Assembly: GCA_045617825.1 (NCBI GenBank)
Contig: JAZLJI010000054.1
Span: 1-5,823, forward strand
Source: UBA6987 sp045617825
GTDB taxonomy: Bacteria; Bacillota; Clostridia; Lachnospirales; Lachnospiraceae
DNA length: 5,823 nucleotides
Direction of reading: 5' to 3'
Under the pieces are notes generated by a model. That model worked only from the letters and a program-made list of their open reading frames with translations, made no database searches and had not been told where the DNA came from. Below are positions 1 to 5,032 of this stretch, piece by piece. The position numbers and the translations under genes are program-made. Position 1 is the first letter of the stretch; every line of letters begins with the position of its first letter.

Positions 1-110
1 TTGGGGGCTCGAACCCGAAAGGGCACGGCAGTCCAGCGGACTGCCGTGGCGCGAGGCCGATTTCGGGCCGAGCGCGGCGGCTTTGCGGAGCAAGGCCGGT
101 ACGCCCCCAA
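1..110. other. Candidate structured element: multi-branched inverted-repeat region
   Basis: No credible gene lies here. The stretch is almost entirely made of adjacent inverted repeats. Bases 1-8 (TTGGGGGC) are the exact complement of 103-110 and would close the structure. Inside lie CCC-GAAA-GGG (14-23, a GNRA-type loop on the + strand), an 11-bp perfect stem 24-34/38-48 with a 3-nt AGC loop, a stem 49-52/72-75 plus 55-58/66-69 separated by opposed GA/GA (53-54 with 70-71, the tandem sheared G.A arrangement), and a 9-bp stem 78-86/90-98 with one G.U pair and a GGA loop. The stems follow each other with almost no linker. This could be a small structured RNA, an RNA-level repeat element, or a palindromic DNA repeat. 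I do not recognise the family. The left boundary is the window edge, so the element may extend further left. Confidence 0.5.
3..29 (+). repeat. 27-bp direct repeat, copy 1
   Basis: This is the first of two identical 27-bp copies; the second starts 127 bp downstream at 130. The core is GGCTCGAACCCGAAAGGGC and contains the CCC-GAAA-GGG mini-hairpin. In this copy the end of the repeat runs into the 5' arm of the 11-bp stem at 24-48. A diverged copy with the same core layout is found at 2173-2194 behind the GH20 gene. Confidence 0.8.
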
Positions 111-129
111 TGGCCCACAAAACACGAGC

Positions 130-156
130 GGGGGCTCGAACCCGAAAGGGCACGGC
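130..156 (+). repeat. 27-bp direct repeat, copy 2 (truncated unit)
   Basis: This copy is identical to 3-29. After base 156 the similarity stops: the sequence reads CTAACGG instead of continuing into the perfect stem seen after copy 1, so this looks like the truncated last unit of a tandem array with a 127-bp period. Its start GGGGGC (130-135) is also complementary to GCCCCC at 103-108, so it competes with bases 3-8 for the same partner. Just upstream, CGAGC (125-129) can pair with GCTCG (134-138). Confidence 0.8.
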
Positions 157-188
157 CTAACGGATACACCTTCACTGCCCGGAACGGC

Positions 189-217
189 TTTACTTTTTGA
201 CTGTGTTTTTGTATATT
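189..217 (+). promoter_or_regulatory. Predicted sigma-A promoter of the GH20 gene
   Basis: A -35-like TTTACT (189-194) and a -10-like TATATT (212-217) are separated by 17 bp. They lie in a locally AT-rich patch (about 188-225) between the GC-rich repeat region and the gene. Transcription would start near 224 and leave a leader of about 180 nt. An alternative -35 TTGACT at 197-202 is too close to this -10 box to be its partner. The assignment is by sequence match only. Confidence 0.5.
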
Positions 218-405
218 GTGTTTGGGACGCACTGGTGATCCTGAATTGCTCCGCTTATCGCTTGCTTCCGCAAAACCGGCAGGATCGGTCCTTTCAAATG
301 GCAGAGGATCCTTTCCGGATCCCGGCCGGATCAGGTGAAAAATAGACAGTAATACTCTCGGCGCTGACCCGCTCCTGCGGCAGCGATCAGAATGAAGGGC
401 GCAGC
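218..405 (+). other. Long untranslated leader of the GH20 gene with GGATC repeats
   Basis: No gene is seen here. The leader contains repeated GGATC-type words (about 282, 306, 317 and 328) and several inverted repeats, including GATCCTG (237-243) with CAGGATC (280-286) and the near-palindromic stretch around 305-322. CCGGATC occurs directly repeated at 315-321 and 326-332. These could fold into alternative hairpins, but no known riboswitch or T-box signature is recognised. The ribosome binding site is modest: GAAGGG at 394-399, six bases before the ATG at 406. Confidence 0.35.
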
Positions 406-2142
406 ATGAACATTATTGACTATGCGGAAAAATTATTGCATGCCGACTTGTCGGCAGTGGAATTCAGAGAAGCTGACGACGTTTGCGTTGAGCAGACTTC
501 CGGCAAAGCTACCGTCTGGGCCGGCACGCCGAGCGGGAAGCTGAGGGGCCTCGCGCTGTACCTGTTAAACCGTCAAAGCGGGGACTTCCGGATCAGCGAA
601 ACCAGACGCTTTGAAAAATTCGGCGTCATGATAGACGTTTCCCGCGGCGGTGTTATGCGGCCGGAACGGGTGAAGGAATTCATTTTCCGCTCCTGCCTGT
701 GCGGCGCGAACCTGTTTTCGCTCTACATGGAGGACGTTTACACCCTTTCGGACTATAAGCATTTCGGCTATCTCCGGGGCGCGTATACGGATGACGAGCT
801 GAAGGAGATCGTCGCATTTGCCGAGGCGCTGGGCGCGGAGGTCGTGCCGGCCATTCAGACGCTCGGACACATGGCGCAGTACCTTTCGTGGAAAAACGAG
901 ACCGACGCGATGAAGGACACGAGAAGCGTCCTGCTTGCGGAAAAGGACGAGACCTACCGCTTTTTAGAGGCCGAGCTGGACAAGATCAAGCTGATCTTCA
1001 AAACGGACCGGGTGCATATCGGCATGGATGAAGCGCACGACGTAGGGCTCGGCAAATACCTCAAAACCAACGGCTATAAGGACCGATACCGGCTGCTGCT
1101 CGACCACCTGGACCGCGTGACGGACATGTGCCGCAGCCGCGGCCTCAGCCCCATCATGTGGAGCGATATGTTCTTCCGCCTTTCTTCCGAAACGGGGGAT
1201 TATTATGATCTGTCCGCGCCGGTGAGAGAGGATATCCGGGATAGGCTCGGCGGCGTCAGCCTCATGTACTGGGACTATTACCACGACAGCCCCGAGCATT
1301 TTGAAAAAATGTTTTCGCGGCACCGGAAGCTGACGGACAGCCTATGCTTTGCCGGCGCGGTCTGCACCTTCCGCGGCATGTTCCCCGATTTCGGCACCGG
1401 CTTCAGATGCATGGTCCCGGCGCTGAACGCCTGTATCGACAACGGCATCGGCGAGGTCTGGGCCACCATGTGGGGCGACGACGGCTGCGAGGCCGATTAC
1501 TTCGACGCGCTGTACGGCTTTGCCCTTTTCGGTGAATACTGCTTTAACGGCAAGTCCGCGAGCCTTCGGGCGGCGGTCAGAATGGGCGAGCTGATCAGCG
1601 GCATCAGCGAGAAAAACGCTGCGGCTATGACGGCGGTGTTTTACGATAAATTCACCACCCCGCTTTACTGGGGCGATATCTTCTATAATGCCACCGGCGA
1701 GGATTATGCGGACGGCCGCGCCGAAAAGCAGTTCATGGCATTTGCCGAAAGCGACGACGAGCTGATCAGCGCGGTGCTGCGGATCCTCGGGCTGAAGGCG
1801 CACATATACGGTAAGCTGCAGGCCGCCTACCGGTCGGGCGAGAGCTTGCAGGAATATCTTGACGGGATATTGCCCCACCTGCTGGAGGCTCTGAAAACCG
1901 CAAAGAGGCTGCACTTGGCGAAATTCAAAAGAACGAATAAGGTGTTCGGACTGGAGGTCCTGCAAAGCCGTTACGCCACGGCGATAAACCGCACGGAGTA
2001 CGCCATAGAGGTCCTAAGGGCTTTTGAGGAGGGGAAAACAGACAGGATCGAAGAACTCGACTATACGCCGCAGTACGGCGACACACGAGGCAGATTTTAT
2101 AACGGCGCCGCGTTCTCCAGAAGCACGGACGTCAGTTTATAA
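406..2142 (+). CDS. Glycoside hydrolase family 20 (GH20C-type) beta-N-acetylhexosaminidase
   Basis: Predicted cytosolic exo-beta-N-acetylhexosaminidase of 578 residues, releasing terminal beta-linked GlcNAc or GalNAc from short amino-sugar glycans taken up by the cell. The catalytic (beta/alpha)8 barrel runs from about residue 68 to 380. HIGMDEA at 204-210 carries the adjacent Asp208-Glu209 pair that GH20 enzymes use for substrate-assisted catalysis. Other family-typical stretches are MIDVSRGG (75-82), SLYMEDVY (105-112), IQTLGHM (150-156), MWSDMF (251-256), MYWDYY (287-292) and the tryptophans around EVWATMWGDDG (350-360). A short N-terminal domain precedes the barrel, and a helical C-terminal region (about 385-578) fits the domain seen in GH20C enzymes such as the pneumococcal one. 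There is no signal peptide or anchor. The ATG at 406 follows a GAAGGG ribosome binding site. The gene has its own promoter and terminator, with no sugar-transport neighbour visible. The family call is firm; the exact substrate is inferred. Confidence 0.93.
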   Translation: MNIIDYAEKLLHADLSAVEFREADDVCVEQTSGKATVWAGTPSGKLRGLALYLLNRQSGDFRISETRRFEKFGVMIDVSRGGVMRPERVKEFIFRSCLCGANLFSLYMEDVYTLSDYKHFGYLRGAYTDDELKEIVAFAEALGAEVVPAIQTLGHMAQYLSWKNETDAMKDTRSVLLAEKDETYRFLEAELDKIKLIFKTDRVHIGMDEAHDVGLGKYLKTNGYKDRYRLLLDHLDRVTDMCRSRGLSPIMWSDMFFRLSSETGDYYDLSAPVREDIRDRLGGVSLMYWDYYHDSPEHFEKMFSRHRKLTDSLCFAGAVCTFRGMFPDFGTGFRCMVPALNACIDNGIGEVWATMWGDDGCEADYFDALYGFALFGEYCFNGKSASLRAAVRMGELISGISEKNAAAMTAVFYDKFTTPLYWGDIFYNATGEDYADGRAEKQFMAFAESDDELISAVLRILGLKAHIYGKLQAAYRSGESLQEYLDGILPHLLEALKTAKRLHLAKFKRTNKVFGLEVLQSRYATAINRTEYAIEVLRAFEEGKTDRIEELDYTPQYGDTRGRFYNGAAFSRSTDVSL

Positions 2143-2170
2143 AAGAAGGATGCTTTCCGCGTAGCGGAGC

Positions 2171-2212
2171 ATGGGCGCTCGGACCCGAAAGGGCGAGAGC
2201 GCCTGTTTATTT
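2171..2212 (+). terminator. Hairpin terminator of the GH20 gene, also a diverged repeat copy
   Basis: A perfect 7-bp stem, GGCGCTC (2174-2180) with GAGCGCC (2197-2203), extends by one A-T and two G.T pairs down to 2171/2206. Above it are a 3x3 internal loop (2181-2183/2194-2196) and a CCC-GAAA-GGG tip (2184-2193). It is followed by TTTATTT (2206-2212), a short U-rich tail on the + strand. It starts 29 bp after the GH20 stop codon and just touches the stop codon of the facing XRE gene. The core matches the repeats at 3-29 and 130-156, but here the outer arms are fully complementary. Confidence 0.6.
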
Positions 2213-2851
2213 GCGGTCGAAACGGTTGGGCGCGATATTCGCCGGGTTGCTCATCATGCACCAGAGAATGATGATGATCTGCCCGGGAACGCCTAAAATG
2301 AAGATCAGCGGGAAAGCTCTCTTCAGGGCGAAGAGCAGCGTACAGAAGACCGTGGCCAGGCAGGACCACATCAGAACGGAGATGATATAGACGTTTTTGC
2401 GGCCCTCGAACCAGACGGAATTGAGCACCAGCATGACGATGCAGGAAATGGGCACCGCGTACAGGAAACTCAGCAAATGCGGCAGTCTGAAGCCGTATAC
2501 GGCGGTCAGCACGACGAAGGTGAGAGAAGAGAGCAGCCAGACCAGCAGCACGGACATGGCGATGATGAAGTGATAATTCCGGCGGATGCGCTTCCGGACC
2601 ATCGCCTTTTCGTCCGCGAGCTTCTCTGCGGCGCCGGGCGGCGTGACCAGCTGACTGAGGCTGACGCCGAAGAGCTCGGCCAGGGAAATGAGGACCTCCA
2701 CGTCCGGCAGAGACTCCCCGCGCTCCCATTTGGAGACGGCCTTGTCCGAGTAATTGAGCGCCTTTGCCAGATCCAGTTGGGTCATGCCCTTCGCCTGACG
2801 CAGACGAAGGAGGTTATCGGCGATGGTTTGCTTGACGTTGGGGTCGGCCAT
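2207..2851 (-). CDS. XRE-family helix-turn-helix regulator with four-helix membrane domain
   Basis: A 214-residue predicted DNA-binding regulator tied to the membrane. Residues about 9-67 form a Cro/CI-type helix-turn-helix: the GMTQLDLAKAL segment (22-32), then SDKAVSKWERGESLPD (35-50) as recognition helix and following turn, then LISLAELFGVSLSQL. A linker (about 70-92, ending in a basic KRIRRN stretch) leads to four hydrophobic segments at about 94-117, 123-147, 154-178 and 180-198. A longer reading frame exists upstream, but the start at 2851 is chosen because AGGAGG (+ strand CCTCCT, 2859-2864) lies seven bases before it. The gene is divergent from the DegV gene and convergent with GH20. 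Its promoter spacer carries a motif repeated in the intergenic region, so self-regulation is likely. This architecture is common in Clostridia; the signal sensed and the targets are unknown. Confidence 0.9.
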   Translation of the reverse strand: MADPNVKQTIADNLLRLRQAKGMTQLDLAKALNYSDKAVSKWERGESLPDVEVLISLAELFGVSLSQLVTPPGAAEKLADEKAMVRKRIRRNYHFIIAMSVLLVWLLSSLTFVVLTAVYGFRLPHLLSFLYAVPISCIVMLVLNSVWFEGRKNVYIISVLMWSCLATVFCTLLFALKRAFPLIFILGVPGQIIIILWCMMSNPANIAPNRFDRK

Positions 2852-2875
2852 GGGAGTTCCTCCTGATTTCTTGTC

Positions 2876-2906
2876 GTGATACCACTCTACCATGAATGGG
2901 TGTCAA
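2876..2906 (-). promoter_or_regulatory. Promoter of the XRE regulator with an internal motif copy
   Basis: On the minus strand a perfect -35 TTGACA (+ strand TGTCAA, 2901-2906) is followed after a long 19-bp spacer by TATCAC (+ strand 2876-2881, 4 of 6 matches to the -10 consensus). Inside the spacer sits ACTCTACC (+ strand 2884-2891), the word repeated in the inverted repeat 50-75 bp away. A protein bound here would lie between the two promoter boxes, which fits repression or MerR-like activation of an over-long spacer. Transcription would begin near 2869, leaving a leader of about 18 nt. Confidence 0.5.
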
Positions 2907-2929
2907 AATCAATAGGAAAATCAAGGGAT

Positions 2930-2967
2930 TCTACTGGCGGTAGAGTCGGTAGAAGAGGACTCTACCG
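2930..2967. promoter_or_regulatory. Candidate operator: cluster of TCTACC/GGTAGA motifs
   Basis: A perfect 10-bp inverted repeat, CGGTAGAGTC (2938-2947) with GACTCTACCG (2958-2967), is separated by 10 bp that hold another GGTAGA (2948-2953). A smaller dyad, TCTAC (2930-2934) with GTAGA (2940-2944), overlaps its left arm. A further ACTCTACC lies at 2884-2891 within the XRE promoter. The site ends 40 bp before the -35 box of the DegV promoter. The arrangement suggests a protein binding site shared by the divergent genes, with the XRE regulator as the obvious candidate. As RNA it would also form a hairpin, but it lies upstream of both predicted transcription starts. Confidence 0.5.
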
Positions 2968-3007
2968 GTGCAAAACCATAGAGAGAACCGCCGAAAGCAG
3001 CTGTAGT

Positions 3008-3036
3008 TTGCGAAAAGGCGGGCGCGCGCTTATACT
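3008..3036 (+). promoter_or_regulatory. Sigma-A promoter of the DegV-family gene
   Basis: TTGCGA (3008-3013) and TATACT (3031-3036) are separated by exactly 17 bp, matching the housekeeping consensus at 4 and 5 of 6 positions. Transcription would start near 3043, giving a leader of about 34 nt that carries the ribosome binding site AAGGAGG just before the ATG at 3077. Confidence 0.7.
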
Positions 3037-3076
3037 GAGACCGCAAAAGACAAAAGAAAAAAAGGAGGCTTGCGAC

Positions 3077-3943
3077 ATGAATCAGACGGTGCTGTTTGCC
3101 GATTCATCCTGTGACCTTACTCCTGCTTTACTGGAAAAATGGGGCATCCGCTACGCGGATCTGACCTTCACCTTTGACGGGGAAGATACCCTGTATCATA
3201 ACTACGACCTTACCCCCGGCGAATTCTATGCGAAGATGCGGGCGGGACAAAGCTGCAAGACCGCAGCCGTGAACAACGCCGCCTTTGAAGAGGCCTTTGA
3301 GCAGATTCTGAAGGAAGGAAACGATGTCCTGTATATCGGCTTTTCCTCCGGCCTGTCCACCACCTACCATTGCGCGGAGCTGGCGGCGGAGGAGCTGCGG
3401 GAGCGGTATCCCGAACGGAAGATCCTCACGGTGGACTCCCTGTCCGCCTCCTCCGGCTACGCGATGCTGCTGCTCCTGACGGCCAGGCAGCTGCAGCAGG
3501 GCGCGGGGATCGAACAGGCGGCGAGCTATGCCGAGAAGCTGAAGCTCAGCATTTGCCACTGGTTCACGGTGGACGAGCTGTCCTACCTGACCCGCGGCGG
3601 CCGGGTGGCCAACGTGATCGCCTCCGTGGGCGGCAGGCTGAAGATCAAGCCGGTCATGCACATGGATAACGAGGGGCATCTGGTGCCGGTCACGGTGGCC
3701 AGAGGCAGAAAGAATTCCCTGAGGGCGCTGGCGGAGCGTTACGCAAAGCTGGCGAGGACCCAGGGGGCCTCGCCGGTCTATATCTGTCACGCGGATTGTC
3801 TGGAGGACGCGGAGTATCTGGAGCAGCTGCTCCGGGATGAGTACGGGACGAAAACGGATATGATCTTTGACGTGGGACCGGTGATCGGGGCCCATACGGG
3901 GCCCGGTGTGGTCTCGCTGTTCTTCATCGGCACCGAACGCTGA
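3077..3943 (+). CDS. DegV family protein (fatty-acid-binding, FakB-like)
   Basis: A 288-residue protein of the usual DegV length. Family members studied biochemically (FakB) bind one fatty acid in a buried pocket and present it to the kinase FakA to make acyl phosphate for phospholipid synthesis. The N-terminal domain starts with FADSSCDL (7-14) and contains FSSGLSTTY (89-97) and TVDSLSASSGYAM (118-130). The second domain starts with the hallmark FTVDELSYLTRGGRV (163-177), followed by LKIKPVMHMDNEG (188-200) and the C-terminal GPVIGAHTGPGVVSLFF (267-283). No signal peptide or membrane segment is present, so it is cytosolic. The start at 3077 is set by AAGGAGG nine bases upstream; earlier in-frame starts lack a site and family similarity. 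No fakA gene is in the window. It faces the lipid kinase gene. Fatty-acid preference cannot be read from sequence. Confidence 0.92.
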   Translation: MNQTVLFADSSCDLTPALLEKWGIRYADLTFTFDGEDTLYHNYDLTPGEFYAKMRAGQSCKTAAVNNAAFEEAFEQILKEGNDVLYIGFSSGLSTTYHCAELAAEELRERYPERKILTVDSLSASSGYAMLLLLTARQLQQGAGIEQAASYAEKLKLSICHWFTVDELSYLTRGGRVANVIASVGGRLKIKPVMHMDNEGHLVPVTVARGRKNSLRALAERYAKLARTQGASPVYICHADCLEDAEYLEQLLRDEYGTKTDMIFDVGPVIGAHTGPGVVSLFFIGTER

Positions 3944-3966
3944 CGGCGCGCGGAGCCATGCGCCGG

Positions 3967-4068
3967 GCGCGGAGCTGCCGCCCGGAAGGGACTTACCGAT
4001 ACAGCGGCATGACGCCGCCGCGGGAGCTGCCCGGCAAGGGCTTAGCGATACAGCCTCATGACGCCGTC
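3967..4068. repeat. Imperfect 49-bp tandem duplication at the 3' end of the lipid kinase gene
   Basis: Two units, about 3967-4017 and 4018-4068, align over about 50 bp with a few substitutions and small indels. Read on the minus strand, the inner unit (stop complement 4042-4044) encodes the real C terminus GVMRLYR-stop. The outer unit (3993-3995) would encode GVMPLYR-stop in the same layout. Both are followed by a similar CCGGGC/CAGCTCC stretch. The outer unit is outside the kinase frame because it lies beyond the genuine stop codon. It occupies most of the 98-bp gap between the convergent DegV and kinase genes. No clear terminator with a T-run is visible in this gap. Confidence 0.75.
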
Positions 4069-4965
4069 GCCGGTGCGGAAGCTGACCTCGGAATAGAAGC
4101 CCAGCACCTCACCGTCCGCGTGGAGGCAGAGGGGCTTTTCCAGCCGGAGCGCCGCTTCCCGGCACTGCAGGTAGCTGACGCCCTTCATCCGGATATGGCG
4201 GCCCTTGAAGACCGAGCCGGCCAGCTTGGCGATAAAGCCCAGATGGCTGCGGGCGGTGACCAGGCAAAGGTCGATCCTGCCGTCGCCGGTGACGGCCTTA
4301 GGGGCAAAGAAGAAGCCGCCGCCCTCGTAGGGCAGATTGTGGGCCGACAGGAACGCCAGGTGGGTAAAGGCCTGCTCCTCCCCGTCCGCCGTGAGGCTTC
4401 CCTTGACGAGCGGGCAGCCGAACATGTTTTTGATGCCCACCAGCAGATAAGCCAGCTTTCCCATGTGCAGGTCGTTGAGCTTTTTCTTGACGGTGCTGCT
4501 CAGCATATCATAGCAGACCGCCGCGTCAAAGCCGATGCCGGAGGAGACCATATACCGTTTTTTCGGGCGGCCGGGCGCGGTCACGGAGCCGATATCCACC
4601 GGCGACAGCGTCAGCAGGCTCAGGTCGGCGAGATAGTCCGCCGCGGTTTCCCGGTTCACCTTGAACTTCAGCCCCCGGGCGAAGTCGTTGCCGGAGCCGT
4701 TGGGGATATAGAAGACGGGCACGGCTCTTTCGCAGTCGTAGCCCTGGGCAAATTCATTTAACGTGCCGTCGCCGCCCACGACGCCCAGAAGCTCCGTATC
4801 GGGCAGCTTCCCCAGGCTGCGGGCCAGCTCTCCGGCATGTCCGGCATATTCCGTATAATACACCTCATAGGTCAGCGGGAGGCGCCGGATCCGGTCCTCG
4901 ATCTTTTCCCATTCCTGTTTTCCGTGCCAGCTGCCGGCGGCCGGATTGACAATAAATCGGTACAT
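4042..4965 (-). CDS. Diacylglycerol kinase / lipid kinase family protein (DagK/YegS-like)
   Basis: A 307-residue predicted cytosolic lipid kinase that transfers phosphate from ATP to diacylglycerol or a related lipid, giving phosphatidate. The length is normal for the bacterial DagK/BmrU/YegS family. The N-terminal catalytic domain shows VNPAAG (6-11), the nucleotide-binding GGDGTLNE (64-71) and PNGSGNDFAR (88-97). The C-terminal lipid-binding domain shows SSGIGFDAAV (141-150), KAVTGDGRIDL (223-233) with the conserved Asp228 and Asp232 region, and HADGE (282-286). There are no membrane helices. The ATG at 4965 is chosen because GAGG lies five bases upstream and the VNPAAG motif begins at residue 6; a longer frame reaching 5109 would overlap the divergent gene. 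It has its own promoter. Which lipid it phosphorylates is not decidable from sequence. The 3' end is duplicated just downstream. Confidence 0.93.
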   Translation of the reverse strand: MYRFIVNPAAGSWHGKQEWEKIEDRIRRLPLTYEVYYTEYAGHAGELARSLGKLPDTELLGVVGGDGTLNEFAQGYDCERAVPVFYIPNGSGNDFARGLKFKVNRETAADYLADLSLLTLSPVDIGSVTAPGRPKKRYMVSSGIGFDAAVCYDMLSSTVKKKLNDLHMGKLAYLLVGIKNMFGCPLVKGSLTADGEEQAFTHLAFLSAHNLPYEGGGFFFAPKAVTGDGRIDLCLVTARSHLGFIAKLAGSVFKGRHIRMKGVSYLQCREAALRLEKPLCLHADGEVLGFYSEVSFRTGDGVMRLYR

Positions 4966-4990
4966 ACTTACCTCAGAATAGTTTTTTATC

Positions 4991-5019
4991 AGTATACTCT
5001 TGCCCGGCGGAAAATGCAA
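4991..5019 (-). promoter_or_regulatory. Promoter of the lipid kinase gene
   Basis: On the minus strand TTGCAT (+ strand ATGCAA, 5014-5019) and TATACT (+ strand AGTATA, 4991-4996) are spaced by exactly 17 bp. Transcription would start near 4984, about 19 nt before the kinase start codon. The -10 box is part of the palindrome AGTATACT (4991-4998), so it also reads TATACT on the other strand. Confidence 0.65.
4993..4998 (+). promoter_or_regulatory. Shared palindromic -10 box for the nucleotidase-like gene
   Basis: TATACT on the plus strand is the other reading of the palindrome AGTATACT at 4991-4998. The plus strand lacks a good -35 box at 16-18 bp (the best nearby is TTACCT at 4968-4973, spacer 19), so this promoter would be weaker. 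Transcription would begin near 5005, about 28 nt before the ATG at 5033. No other promoter candidate fits in the 67-bp gap, apart from TTGACA at 4946-4951, which has no matching -10 box. Confidence 0.45.
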
Positions 5020-5032
5020 AGGAAAATTGCAA

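Noticed and set aside
3..156. tRNA 3'-end fragments or attachment sites (the complement of the repeat contains GGGTTCGAGCCC, like a tRNA T-arm)
   Set aside because: The T-stem pairs only three bases, no acceptor or anticodon arm follows, and the rest of the repeat does not fit any tRNA. No integrase gene is nearby.
155..161. Integron attC-like inverse core GCCTAAC
   Set aside because: No matching GTTRRRY core or attC palindrome is found at a suitable distance and no integrase is present; a 7-bp match is expected by chance.
1..345. Open frame of 114 residues starting with TTG at the window edge
   Set aside because: It runs through the inverted-repeat region and the predicted GH20 promoter, has arginine- and glycine-rich low-complexity content from the repeats, shows no recognisable domain, and has no visible ribosome binding site.
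2097..2729. Long minus-strand frame overlapping the XRE gene
   Set aside because: It is a frame-shifted shadow of the XRE gene with arginine- and histidine-rich composition and no domain; the XRE frame has clear HTH and membrane segments.
2852..2893. 14-residue N-terminal extension of the XRE regulator
   Set aside because: It overlaps the predicted promoter -10 box and lacks a ribosome binding site, whereas AGGAGG sits seven bases before the start at 2851.
2939..2966. Inverted repeat as an intrinsic terminator
   Set aside because: No T-run follows on either strand and it lies upstream of both divergent promoters.
2876..3076. N-terminal extension of the DegV protein from a GTG at 2876
   Set aside because: It would cover the operator region and promoter. 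The extension has no family similarity, while the ATG at 3077 has a strong AAGGAGG site.
3958..4761. 267-residue plus-strand frame antisense to the lipid kinase
   Set aside because: It is antisense to conserved kinase motifs, has no ribosome binding site or domain, and is a common by-product of high GC content.
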